Assembly: GCA_947039455.1 (NCBI GenBank)
Contig: CAMQZB010000012.1
Span: 1-44,541, forward strand
Length of the DNA: 44,541 nucleotides
Direction: 5' to 3'
Source of the DNA: an uncultured Clostridia bacterium
GTDB taxonomy: Bacteria; Bacillota; Clostridia; Christensenellales; CAMQZB01
How positions within the stretch are numbered: position 1 is the first letter of the stretch; every line of letters starts with the position of its first letter. Below the pieces are notes generated by a model, which saw only the letters and a program-made list of their open reading frames with translations, searched no databases and was not told where the DNA came from. Position numbers and translations under genes: made by a program. Below, piece by piece: positions 14,916 to 22,661 of this stretch.

Positions 14916-14973
14916 TTTTTTGTTTTTCTCCTTTTTAATTGACTTATTTTTTTTATTGATATATACTACTTCT

Positions 14974-15068
14974 ATAGAAAGGTTTTTCGCCAACAGTGTA
15001 AACTGTATAGATTATGTCTATGGGCTGAGCGGTCGATGTTCGTTAATTCGAATTACCAACCTTTCTAT
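14974..15068 (-). other. 95-nt folded element in the leader of the surface-protein genes
   Basis: On the minus strand ATAGAAAGGTT (15068-15058) pairs with AACCTTTCTAT (14984-14974), closing a ~73-nt interior that contains further short stems such as TAGA/TCTA and ACAG/CTGT. No small gene fits this 213-bp gap. A regulatory RNA, a riboswitch-like leader or a packaging hairpin are all possible; no known riboswitch motif was recognised. Confidence 0.5.
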
Positions 15069-15093
15069 TTTTTTATGTCCTATAATACGAATT

Positions 15094-15121
15094 AAAGGCT
15101 AAGACTTCAAGCCTAGCCTTT
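15094..15121 (-). terminator. Hairpin after the small-protein gene (partial terminator)
   Basis: AAAGGCTA pairs with TAGCCTTT around a 12-nt loop, 7 bases after the stop of the gene at 15129. The T run is short, so it may only reduce transcription into the surface-protein genes. Confidence 0.5.
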
Positions 15122-15128
15122 AAAACTA

Positions 15129-15530
15129 TTATTTTTTATTAAGATTGTTATTGATATAAGTTTCTCTATCTTTACCTTTCAATCCAGCTACATCAGCATT
15201 ATTAGTTCGTCTTTTGACATCAGCATTATTAAATGATTTTTCATTCGCAGCATATTTTTTCCTATCCATATTGTCTAATTCTAATTTTAAAATAGTCAAA
15301 TTTCTACTATTATGTAGAGATTTCTCCTTACCGCTTAACCCCAATGTGTTAGAGCTGTTGGTTATACGTTTTAATTCAGACTTATAATAATTAGATTTTT
15401 TTTGCGATTCAGTAAACGAATTAGAATGTTTTGACTTCGGACATTCAGTAGTTTTACATTTATTAATACCAGCTCGAACTCCATTGTGATAACTTTTCTT
15501 TTCAGCTTTTGAAAATAGTTTATTAAACAT
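15129..15530 (-). CDS. Small basic element protein, unknown
   Basis: 133 residues, rich in Lys and Asn, with no membrane span. It carries two similar short motifs, LGLSGKEKSLHNSRN and VAGLKGKDRETYINN, in the middle and at the end, suggesting a duplicated unit. It might bind nucleic acid. AAGGAGAAAACAAG precedes ATG 15530. It lies in the operon between small early genes and the surface proteins. Confidence 0.6.
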   Translation of the reverse strand: MFNKLFSKAEKKSYHNGVRAGINKCKTTECPKSKHSNSFTESQKKSNYYKSELKRITNSSNTLGLSGKEKSLHNSRNLTILKLELDNMDRKKYAANEKSFNNADVKRRTNNADVAGLKGKDRETYINNNLNKK

Positions 15531-15546
15531 CTTGTTTTCTCCTTTT

Positions 15547-15795
15547 TTAAATTGTGACTACTTTAAATCTAGCCTTGTTATTAACATTAAAATTATATCC
15601 ATTAACACAATCAATAGTTAAATCAAGGACTTCACACGCCCCTTCAAATTTGGCTTTATGATATATTAAAAATTTTTCATCATATTCAATTTTAGTTTCA
15701 TCTGCTAAACCTCGTAATGCTTCTTGGTAAAATGTACCAAGAATTTCTATTCTTTTTCGTATTTTAGGCTTTAAACTTTTTTTTCTCCAAAACAT
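15547..15795 (-). CDS. Small element protein, unknown
   Basis: 82 residues, basic N-terminus (MFWRKKSLKPKIRKRIE), helical middle, no membrane span. Start ATG 15795 is chosen because AAAGGAGG lies 7 nt upstream; the frame to 15819 would include that site inside the gene. Its stop is 17 bases before the next start. Confidence 0.6.
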   Translation of the reverse strand: MFWRKKSLKPKIRKRIEILGTFYQEALRGLADETKIEYDEKFLIYHKAKFEGACEVLDLTIDCVNGYNFNVNNKARFKVVTI

Positions 15796-15904
15796 GTCTT
15801 TTCCTCCTTTCATTGACAATATCTTTTTCTAGAAAACTATATATATGCGGAAGTGCCTTATATGGTATTTCTAAAGTTGTTAAATAGGTTTCGTCAAGCA
15901 ATTC

Positions 15905-16066
15905 CTATTTAGCTAATTTTCTATCTTCAAAAAACAATGAGCAATAATTGAAATTACAAGTAAAGACAAATGTATTGCTTGGTTGCCAATCGGAATAGTG
16001 AAGGCTCATTAAACTTTCAACTTTTCCGTCATGTGTATATTTTTTGATTACATTAAAATATCTCAT
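15905..16066 (-). CDS. Small element protein, unknown (53 aa)
   Basis: A 53-residue frame from ATG 16066 to TAG, beginning MRYFNVIKKYTHDG and containing NTFVFTCNFNYCSLFF. It starts 6 bases after the stop of the upstream gene, so coupling could replace its weak ribosome binding site. It has no clear signal peptide. It fills an otherwise empty 235-bp gap in a tightly packed operon, which is the main argument that it is real. Confidence 0.45.
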   Translation of the reverse strand: MRYFNVIKKYTHDGKVESLMSLHYSDWQPSNTFVFTCNFNYCSLFFEDRKLAK

Positions 16067-16072
16067 AATTAT

Positions 16073-16279
16073 TTACTTGGGTTTTGATTTTCTTTTAGGT
16101 GTGCTTTTTGGCGGTGCTGCTTTCATAGTCAGCGGTTTTGGTTGTCTACCTTTGTTTCCGTCACGCAAACCGTCATTGTATGCTTTACCACTAGCTTGAC
16201 AAACCGAAATCTTTTTGCCAGCATTTAGTCCAGCAATGAAACTTTCTTTTTCTTTTGGTGTTCTTGTAATAGGTGTCAT
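16073..16279 (-). CDS. Small basic element protein, unknown
   Basis: 68 residues. A helical start with repeated G-containing motifs (FIAGLNAGKK and AYNDGLRDGNKG) and a strongly basic, Pro-rich tail (PPKSTPKRKSKPK). It could bind DNA or RNA. AAAAGGAG precedes ATG 16279. A hairpin at 16311-16336 separates it from the first operon gene. Confidence 0.6.
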   Translation of the reverse strand: MTPITRTPKEKESFIAGLNAGKKISVCQASGKAYNDGLRDGNKGRQPKPLTMKAAPPKSTPKRKSKPK

Positions 16280-16310
16280 AATAAATTTCTCCTTTTAATA
16301 ATATAATGGA

Positions 16311-16336
16311 AGTGGGTTGATATGCTCAAACCCACT
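16311..16336 (-). promoter_or_regulatory. Intercistronic hairpin in the leftward operon
   Basis: AGTGGGTTGA pairs with TCAAACCCACT (one bulge, 5-nt loop) between the first and second genes. There is no T run, so it is more likely an mRNA-processing or stability element than a terminator. Confidence 0.45.
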
Positions 16337-16351
16337 AAAAGCAATTATTTG

Positions 16352-16597
16352 TTAGTCCGCAATCTCTAACTTGTTTTTGAATTTAGCACAAAATACTTCT
16401 TGTCCTAATTTCATAGTTGCATACTTATCTGCATTAACGATACATTCAGCACAAGCCAAACCCTCTACATAATCGTCAGAGTATTGTACAAATACTTTAC
16501 CAAGTTTTCTGCGTTCACCAGTTTTCATGTTGTTATTATTCTTATCTTTCACATCATACTCAAAACTAGCCATTCCAATAATTTTACCTTTTGTCAT
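16352..16597 (-). CDS. First gene of leftward operon, possible ssDNA-binding protein
   Basis: 81 residues. Predicted mostly beta, with conserved-looking TGERRKLGKVFVQYSDDYVEGLACAECIV. Size, position (first in a filamentous-phage-like operon, where pV-type ssDNA-binding proteins sit) and beta character suggest a single-strand-binding protein, but no signature is decisive. Start ATG 16597 has GTGAGGT about 9 nt upstream; the extension to 16714 runs through the operator region and is not coding. Confidence 0.6.
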   Translation of the reverse strand: MTKGKIIGMASFEYDVKDKNNNNMKTGERRKLGKVFVQYSDDYVEGLACAECIVNADKYATMKLGQEVFCAKFKNKLEIAD

Positions 16598-16708
16598 TTC
16601 ATTTACCTCACAATAATAATATTTTTTGGTCGACATAACCAATGGTGGAGGTGTTAAAGTACATACCCCCAAAACTTTAAACAATAAGAAGGAATAAAGC
16701 TGTATGAC

Positions 16709-16723
16709 TACCATAAACTGGTA
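16709..16723. promoter_or_regulatory. Repressor operator, site 1
   Basis: Palindrome TACCA-TAAAC-TGGTA downstream of the leftward -10 box. The half-site matches those of the second palindrome at 16751-16778. Confidence 0.6.
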
Positions 16724-16734
16724 ATCATATACAC

Positions 16735-16763
16735 ATACTACTACAATAATATGGTAATGTCAA
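16735..16763 (-). promoter_or_regulatory. Early leftward promoter
   Basis: On the minus strand TTGACA (16763-16758), 17-nt spacer and TAGTAT (16740-16735). The -35 box lies inside palindromic operator 2, and operator 1 lies just downstream, so repressor binding would block it. Confidence 0.7.
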
Positions 16764-16778
16764 CTAAAATATTACCAT
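16751..16778. promoter_or_regulatory. Repressor operator, site 2
   Basis: Perfect inverted half-sites ATGGTAAT and ATTACCAT 12 bases apart, in the divergent region between the repressor gene and the leftward operon. Confidence 0.65.
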
Positions 16779-16792
16779 TTTATCATATTTGT

Positions 16793-16820
16793 TTGTAATA
16801 TTATGAAAAATTAGTATAAT
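16793..16820 (+). promoter_or_regulatory. Promoter of the repressor gene
   Basis: TTGTAA (16793-16798), 16-nt spacer, TATAAT (16815-16820), 28 bases before the repressor ATG. Confidence 0.65.
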
Positions 16821-16848
16821 ATGACTACAAACAATTAGGAGTTATGAT

Positions 16849-17217
16849 ATGGAATTTAAAGAAAAACTAAAACAAATTAGAAAAGAAGAAGGGTATTTAC
16901 AGAAAGATGTGGCAAAAATCATTAAAATGTCATCATCAGGATACGCAAATTGGGAGCAGGGGCTAAGTCAGCCGAATATTGAACAATTAAAAGAAATATC
17001 AAAATTATATAATATTTCAATCGATATATTATTAAATAGTGAAGATTTTAAAAGAGAAGATATTCAACCGCATAATGTTCCAAATCTAGTCGTTTATACA
17101 CCAGAAGAAGAAGAGCTACTAGAGATGTTCAACGAACTATCTGATATGAACAAAGGTAAAGTACTTGGTTATGTCATTAAGGTTAGAGAAGAGCAAAGAT
17201 ATAAGGAGAAATTATGA
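16849..17217 (+). CDS. XRE-family (Cro/CI-type) repressor
   Basis: 122 residues. An N-terminal helix-turn-helix of the XRE family (about residues 5-60: LKQIRKEEGYLQKDVAKII, SSGYANWEQGLSQPN, LKEISKLYNISIDILLN) is followed by a linker and a short helical tail (about 85-120) that could dimerise. There is no LexA-type peptidase domain, so induction would not be by RecA-driven self-cleavage. It is divergent from the leftward operon across two palindromic operators, the arrangement of a lysogeny switch. AGGAG lies 7 nt before ATG. Confidence 0.85.
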   Translation: MEFKEKLKQIRKEEGYLQKDVAKIIKMSSSGYANWEQGLSQPNIEQLKEISKLYNISIDILLNSEDFKREDIQPHNVPNLVVYTPEEEELLEMFNELSDMNKGKVLGYVIKVREEQRYKEKL

Positions 17218-17394
17218 TAGATGTAAATTTTTTCTACTGTCCTAAAGGATATAAATAAAAAGCTAGGAATGTTAGAAGGGTATTTAGAAGCTGAAAGAGA
17301 TATTCAAAACAATAGTAATAGGGTTTTTACTATTAAAATAAATAATGTAAAAAGTGATAGAGCTAATTTTCCAACATTGGAAGAGGAGTTATCT

Positions 17395-18408
17395 ATGAAA
17401 TTAAGATACGGACAAGGAACTATCGTAAAGAGAGTTAAACAAAACAAGAAAGGCATCTACACGTTTTATCAAGGTTGCATACAACACAACAATGAAAAAT
17501 ACTATGTAACAGCGAAAACTAAAGTAGAATGTTTTAATAAGCTAAGAGATATTAGAAATGAATTAACAAATAATATAAAAAAACCAAAAGCAAAAGTTTT
17601 AACTTTTGGCATTTGGTTAGATCGTTGGTATAAAGAATATAAAGCTGATGTGCTAAAGCCTAACAGCTTGAGTAATATTAGAGTTGTTATGAATAAACAT
17701 ATTACTGATGAATTTAAAAATAAAGATATTAAGAAAATTTTATCTATTGATATTCAAACTTGTTTAAATCAAATTGAAACGCCAAGGCAAAAGTTTGAAG
17801 CGTTAAAGACTATTCGAAACGCTTTAAAGTATGCAAAATTAAATGGTTATATTAAAGAAGCTATCTGGGAAGGTGTTATACTAAAAAAACATGTGTATAA
17901 AAAAGCGAAAGCACTTTCAAGGCAAGAACAAGAGTTGTTAATATTTTCAGCTAATACTGATTTAATGAATTGTATTGTTGGCTACTTGTGGACAGGGTGC
18001 AGAAGAAACGAATTATTAGCAATAAAAAAAAGTGATTGTGACTTAATCAAAAGCACAATCACCATAAGAGGAACTAAAACAAAAACTTCATACAGAACAA
18101 TACCGCTATTCAAACCATTGCGAGATTTTATAATCAATACAATTGATGATAACGGATATGTTTTTAAATGTGCCCAAATCAACCATAAATATAAAGCACT
18201 ATGTGATTCACTAAATTTTGTTGGCTTTACTATTCATTCATTGCGCCATACATTTGCAACAAACTGTCTTGAAAAAGGTGTAAATGTAAAAACTATTCAG
18301 CATTGGTTAGGGCATAGTAGAATGTCAACAACAACAGATATATACACACATCTATCAATAGAACAAGAGAATATAGACGCTTGCAAAATGGATTCTAAAG
18401 ACAAGTAA
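17395..18408 (+). CDS. int: Tyrosine integrase of the element
   Basis: 337 residues. An N-terminal AP2-like arm-binding segment (MKLRYGQGTIVKRVKQNKK), a SAM-like core-binding domain (about 65-150) and a catalytic domain with Arg in GCRRNE, the HSLRHTF box, the GHS box and Tyr in DIYTH. It catalyses site-specific recombination between attP and the tRNA-Leu 3' end. Start ATG 17395 has GAGGAG 6 nt upstream; the longer frame from 17269 lacks a good site. The 177 bases between the repressor and this start hold only a 14-codon frame (17215) and no recognised gene. It lies about 120 bp from attR. Confidence 0.92.
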   Translation: MKLRYGQGTIVKRVKQNKKGIYTFYQGCIQHNNEKYYVTAKTKVECFNKLRDIRNELTNNIKKPKAKVLTFGIWLDRWYKEYKADVLKPNSLSNIRVVMNKHITDEFKNKDIKKILSIDIQTCLNQIETPRQKFEALKTIRNALKYAKLNGYIKEAIWEGVILKKHVYKKAKALSRQEQELLIFSANTDLMNCIVGYLWTGCRRNELLAIKKSDCDLIKSTITIRGTKTKTSYRTIPLFKPLRDFIINTIDDNGYVFKCAQINHKYKALCDSLNFVGFTIHSLRHTFATNCLEKGVNVKTIQHWLGHSRMSTTTDIYTHLSIEQENIDACKMDSKDK

Positions 18409-18410
18409 AA

Positions 18411-18427
18411 TACATCACTTAGTACAT
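18411..18427 (+). repeat. Possible integrase arm site, right copy
   Basis: TACATCACTTAGTACAT, 16 of 17 identical to 4249-4265. It begins 3 bases after the integrase stop codon. Confidence 0.5.
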
Positions 18428-18484
18428 CAGTTTATACACAAAACAGCTAATATGCTATATTGTGACCTAAAAACAATAGAAAAA

Positions 18485-18512
18485 TAGTGGTTAAACATAA
18501 ATTTAACCACTA
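18485..18512. terminator. Hairpin between integrase and tRNA-Leu
   Basis: TAGTGGTTAAA pairs with TTTAACCACTA around a 6-nt loop. It separates the integrase from the convergent tRNA gene and could end either transcript, though a clear T run is missing. Confidence 0.55.
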
Positions 18513-18525
18513 TATATTGTATGAT

Positions 18526-18559
18526 TTGGTGCGACTAGTGGGACTTGAACCCACACGTT
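18526..18559 (-). repeat. attR, inside tRNA-Leu
   Basis: Right copy of the 34-bp direct repeat (see 4124-4157). It lies within the 3' part of the intact tRNA, so the tRNA is preserved after integration. Confidence 0.9.
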
Positions 18560-18610
18560 TTTCAACATACGCACCTCAAGCGTACCTGTCTGCCATTCCA
18601 GCATAGTCGC
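18527..18610 (-). tRNA. tRNA-Leu (anticodon GAG)
   Basis: 84 nt including an encoded CCA. The acceptor GCGACTA pairs with TAGTCGC, the seven-base anticodon loop TTGAGGT gives GAG (reads CUC/CUU), and a long variable arm typical of tRNA-Leu is present, followed by T-arm GTGGG/CCCAC. It is the target site of the element. Confidence 0.95.
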
Positions 18611-18653
18611 AAAATAAACAGTACATATATAATACAAAATTCAGGGGTGTTTG

Positions 18654-19217
18654 TCAATAGTAAATAGGGATAAGGAACTGATATATTTTCTCAAAAAAAG
18701 CTATTTTTTTTACGTACTTTCTCGTTTCTGAATATGGGATATAATCAAGAGTTTTTTGGTCGGTTGAGTATTCAACATTAGTGAGCCATTTCTCAACATT
18801 TCCAATTCCAGCATTGTAAGAAGCAAGCGCGTTTTCTTGATTATTCGAGCTATCTAGCATTTGTTTTAAATAATAACAGCCAAAATCTATATTGATTTTA
18901 TAATCAAATAAAGCGTTCACATCGTAAACAACCCCTTTAGTATTAGCAATATCCGAAGCTGTCGCAGGCATAATTTGCATAAGTCCACGAGCGTTTGAAC
19001 GAGAAACAGCGTTGGGGGCGTAGTTGCTCTCTGCACGAATTACAGCAAATATTAGCGCAGGTGAAAGTTCGTAAGATTCAGCAGCGGAGAAGATTTCTTG
19101 AGAATAGGATTCGGTTTTTTTGATTTCCACATAAAAGAATATAAAAAGAGCTATCGACAGCAAAAGTGCGGACAATAGCACTATTTTTCCTATATTTTTC
19201 AATGTTTTAGTAATCAA
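18654..19217 (-). CDS. Membrane-anchored lytic transglycosylase (SLT domain)
   Basis: 187 residues. One N-terminal membrane helix (about 11-29), then a soluble-lytic-transglycosylase domain with the catalytic Glu in VIRAESNY, the motif GLMQIMPATA, and LASYNAGIGNVEKWL. It cleaves the MurNAc-GlcNAc bond of peptidoglycan outside the membrane, forming 1,6-anhydro ends. Its ATG overlaps the coaE stop by 4 bases, so it is translated as part of the polA-coaE operon, a common Clostridia arrangement. Confidence 0.9.
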   Translation of the reverse strand: MITKTLKNIGKIVLLSALLLSIALFIFFYVEIKKTESYSQEIFSAAESYELSPALIFAVIRAESNYAPNAVSRSNARGLMQIMPATASDIANTKGVVYDVNALFDYKINIDFGCYYLKQMLDSSNNQENALASYNAGIGNVEKWLTNVEYSTDQKTLDYIPYSETRKYVKKIAFFEKIYQFLIPIYY

Positions 19218-19795
19218 AGTCGGTAAATCTCCTTAGCTACGGCGGATTTTAGTTCATCAAGAGAGCCGTTGTTTAAGAATATTATATGTGATTGATTGCG
19301 TTTTAATTCTTCATTTTGATTTTGAGAATTTAATCTAGCTATAGCATCGTCGTAACTTAAATTATTGCGAGACATAACTCTCTGAATTTTAATATCAGTA
19401 TCAGCGGAAACGAACCAAATTTCCTTAAACCTATCAACCAAACCGCATTCAAAAAGCAGTGGAATTTCCAAGAAAACAGTACCAGAAATTTCCAATGCAC
19501 GAGTGAACATAGCGTCCAAAATAAGGGGGTGCAAAATAGTGTTTAACTGAGCCAATTTAGATTTATCTTTAAAAACAATTTCACCAAGGGCGAATTTTGA
19601 GATGTCACCGTTTGGTAGAAAAATTTCCTCACCGAAGCTAGTTTTAAGCTGATCTTTAGCAATATTATAGGCATAACCAGTAATATCATCAGCGGAAATA
19701 ACAGGGTAACCGAAAGAAGAAATTATCTTGCACACAGTAGATTTACCGCTACCGATGTTACCTGTCACGCCGATTAATCGATTACTTTGCTTCAT
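19214..19795 (-). CDS. coaE: Dephospho-CoA kinase
   Basis: 193 residues. Walker A GNIGSGKST (about 11-19), the DITGYAYN region after VISADD, LHPLILDAMF, and EIPLLFECGL are typical of CoaE, which phosphorylates dephospho-CoA at the 3' ribose hydroxyl as the last step of CoA synthesis. I start at ATG 19795, with GGGGAG 7 nt upstream, which lies inside the last codons of polA in another frame. The upstream ATG 19816 is less likely. Confidence 0.93.
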   Translation of the reverse strand: MKQSNRLIGVTGNIGSGKSTVCKIISSFGYPVISADDITGYAYNIAKDQLKTSFGEEIFLPNGDISKFALGEIVFKDKSKLAQLNTILHPLILDAMFTRALEISGTVFLEIPLLFECGLVDRFKEIWFVSADTDIKIQRVMSRNNLSYDDAIARLNSQNQNEELKRNQSHIIFLNNGSLDELKSAVAKEIYRL

Positions 19796-22346
19796 ACCAA
19801 GACTCCCCGCAAGCAACGTTTACCGTCATTGGAATAGACAATGACACAGCATTTTCCATTTCCTCACGAAGAAGAATTTCCACTTGCTCCTTTTCGGATT
19901 TAAGTGTATCAATAAGTAATTCATCGTGAATTTGAAGAATTAATTTAGACTGCAATTTTTCTTTATTCAATCGATTGAAAACGTTAATCATAGCGATTTT
20001 AATAATATCAGCAGCACTTCCTTGAAGAGGCATGTTCATAGCGGCACGTTCTCCAAAACTACGTGTCATAAAGTTTTTAGAGTTAATTTCCGCAATCTTA
20101 CGACGACGACCAGTGATAGTGTTCACATATCCATTAGCACGGCAAAACTCAACGTTTTTATCCATGTAATCATGAACTGATGCGTATTTTTGGAAGTATT
20201 TTGCAATATATTCAGAGGCAGTTTTGTTAGCAACACCAATTTGTTTAGCAAGCCCAAAATCCGAGATGCCGTAAATGATGCCGAAGTTTACCGCCTTAGC
20301 AGCGGAACGCATTTCAGAAGTTACGTCAGAAAGATCAACCCCAAATACTTGAGAAGCTGTCATAGCGTGAATGTCAAGATCTTCTTGATAAGATTTTTCT
20401 AAAAGCACATCATGAGAGAAGTGGGCAAGCAAACGAAGTTCGATTTGCGAGTAATCCGCAGAAATTAAAAGATTGTCAGAAGATGACGGTACGAAAAGTT
20501 TACGAAGCAAACGCCCCTCAGGTTGACGAACAGGAATATTTTGCAAGTTAGGTTCCTTAGAAGAAAGCCTACCAGTAACAGTTAAAGCTTGATTAAAAAC
20601 GGTGTGTATTTTGTGGGTTGTATCGTCAATTTGATTGCTCATACCCTCGATGTAAGTGGAAAGCAGTTTAGAAATTTGACGGAAACGGAGAATATAAGGA
20701 ATGATTTCGTGTTTATCCAGTAATTTCTCTAATGTTTCGGCGTTAGTAGAAAGCCCCGTTTTTGTTTTCTTAGATGGTTTAAGCTCAAGCACATCAAATA
20801 GAATATGACCAAGTTGCTTAGGTGAATTAATGTTAAATTCTTCCCCAGCTAAACGGTGAATAGTATCAGTTAACCCAGCAATTTCGTTTTGATAAACCCC
20901 ACGCAACCTATCAATTTCAGTAGTGTCCACAGAAAAACCGTCTCGCTCCATAGAATAAAGAACGTCAACAAGAGGGCGTTCGATATTGTAATATAAGTCA
21001 GAAACTTCTTGCTCCACCAGTTCGGTTTTGAACTTCTCTAATAAATAAAGCATACCACAAGCGGAGTTAAAATCCCCCAACTCATTAAAGTTCAAAAGTG
21101 CAGGCAAAGAAGATATAGAAGGGGTGAAATCAACAATGTAGTTAAGCAACATCAAGTCGTATTCCGCATTGATAATTTCCACATCATACTTAGCGAATTT
21201 GTGTTTTAAAGCCTTGATATCGTATAAGCATACAGCCTGATTTGAAGAAAGAAGCTCGCACATAGCACCGAAGAAATCATCGTAAGCAATACCTTGATCA
21301 AGTAAAGTTTCGGCAATAGCAACAGTGTAGCCATTATTGATATCGTAAGCAAAAGTGCCACTCTCCAAATCCACAGCACAAATAGCCTCAGTTCGGTTAT
21401 CCTGAATAATTTTAGTAAGATCGGAAGCGGAAGTAATTATGTGGTTTACTGATTGAAGTTTAGGCACAGCCACCGTTTCAACAAGATCGTCACCGAAAAA
21501 TTCAGAGCGTTTAAGAAGTGAGTTAAAAGAAAATTCTTTAAATAGATCCACAACAGCTGAAGAGAAAGGAAACTTAAAAATCGCATCATCGATGTTAAAA
21601 TCAATAGGAGTGGCAGTGTCAATAGTTGCAAGAGTGTAAGATAAGTAAGCCATTTCTTTGTCCTCAACCAATTTCTCTTTCATCTTGCCTTTAAGCTCTT
21701 CAATATTAGAATAAACTCCGTCAAGAGTTACGTATTTTTCCAAAAGAGTAGTAGCAGTTTTTTCACCGATACCACGCACCCCTGGGATATTATCCGAACT
21801 ATCGCCCATGAGAGCTTTAAGGTCGATAATTTGAGAAGGGGTAAGCCCTCGTGCGTCCATAAGTGCAGTTTCGTCCATAATATTTAGTTCAGACAACCCC
21901 TTTTTAGTGATGTAAATAGTTGTAGAGTCGCTGATAAGTTGCAAATAATCGTTATCTCCGGTAAGGATAATAGTTTCACCTTCATAGCGTGTTGCTACAG
22001 TACCAAGAATATCGTCCGCCTCGTAGCCAGCCAGTTCTAAAGTGAGAATCCCCATAGCAGAAAGCATTTCTTTGATTAGCGGTACTTGAACTGCAAGCTC
22101 AGGAGGCATACCCTTGCGAGTGCCCTTGTATTGATCGTAAAGTTTGTGACGAAAAGTCGGTGCGCGTAAATCAAAAGCCACCGCAATCCGTGAAGGGGCG
22201 ATGTCTGTGAACGCCTTGAATAACATAGTAGTAAAACCGTAAATTGCGTTAGTAGGCGTTCCCTCTGAGTTAGTGAATGACGGCGGTGTTGCAAAGAAAG
22301 CCCGATTGAACAAACTGTTGCCGTCGATTAATAATAATTTTTCCAT
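19782..22346 (-). CDS. polA: DNA polymerase I
   Basis: 854 residues. N-terminal 5' nuclease (LLLIDGNSLFNRAF at the start, GYEADDILGT, LTGDNDYLQL, GDSSDNIPGVRGIGEKTA) spans about 1-290. The middle 3'-5' exonuclease-like domain (about 300-470) is degenerate: a VDLES remnant of motif I and YDLMLLNY remain but the last YxxxD motif is not seen, so proofreading is doubtful. The polymerase domain follows, with DYSQIELRLLAH, AAKAVNFGIIYGIS and the final QIHDELL. It repairs DNA and removes Okazaki primers. Start ATG 22346 encodes MEKLLLIDG; the frame to 22379 is unnecessary. It is first in the polA-coaE-SLT operon. Confidence 0.95.
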   Translation of the reverse strand: MEKLLLIDGNSLFNRAFFATPPSFTNSEGTPTNAIYGFTTMLFKAFTDIAPSRIAVAFDLRAPTFRHKLYDQYKGTRKGMPPELAVQVPLIKEMLSAMGILTLELAGYEADDILGTVATRYEGETIILTGDNDYLQLISDSTTIYITKKGLSELNIMDETALMDARGLTPSQIIDLKALMGDSSDNIPGVRGIGEKTATTLLEKYVTLDGVYSNIEELKGKMKEKLVEDKEMAYLSYTLATIDTATPIDFNIDDAIFKFPFSSAVVDLFKEFSFNSLLKRSEFFGDDLVETVAVPKLQSVNHIITSASDLTKIIQDNRTEAICAVDLESGTFAYDINNGYTVAIAETLLDQGIAYDDFFGAMCELLSSNQAVCLYDIKALKHKFAKYDVEIINAEYDLMLLNYIVDFTPSISSLPALLNFNELGDFNSACGMLYLLEKFKTELVEQEVSDLYYNIERPLVDVLYSMERDGFSVDTTEIDRLRGVYQNEIAGLTDTIHRLAGEEFNINSPKQLGHILFDVLELKPSKKTKTGLSTNAETLEKLLDKHEIIPYILRFRQISKLLSTYIEGMSNQIDDTTHKIHTVFNQALTVTGRLSSKEPNLQNIPVRQPEGRLLRKLFVPSSSDNLLISADYSQIELRLLAHFSHDVLLEKSYQEDLDIHAMTASQVFGVDLSDVTSEMRSAAKAVNFGIIYGISDFGLAKQIGVANKTASEYIAKYFQKYASVHDYMDKNVEFCRANGYVNTITGRRRKIAEINSKNFMTRSFGERAAMNMPLQGSAADIIKIAMINVFNRLNKEKLQSKLILQIHDELLIDTLKSEKEQVEILLREEMENAVSLSIPMTVNVACGESWYEAK

Positions 22347-22574
22347 ATAGTGTACCTCATAAAAAGTAGTAAATTTCAATTGTATAGATGTATTATAGCA
22401 AAAAATACGGTAAAATACTATAAAAACAAAGATAAAATAAAAATGCCTATATATAAAGAAAAGTAATCACTGAAAAAACCTGAAATATTCACCAATAAAA
22501 ATTTTGAATAATTTGAAAAAAGTAGCAAAAATCATTTGCCAAAAAGCAACTTTTATGATAATATAGATAAGCAA

Positions 22575-22661
22575 GCCGAAGTGGTGGAATTGGCAGACGC
22601 GCTGGACTCAAAATCCTGTGGTAGTGATATCGTGTGGGTTCAAGTCCCACCTTCGGTACCA
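22575..22661 (+). tRNA. tRNA-Leu (anticodon CAA)
   Basis: 87 nt including encoded CCA. Acceptor GCCGAAG pairs with CTTCGGT, the anticodon loop CTCAAAA gives CAA (reads UUG), and the long variable arm is Leu-type. It is followed at once by a tandem array that repeats its 3' end. Confidence 0.95.
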
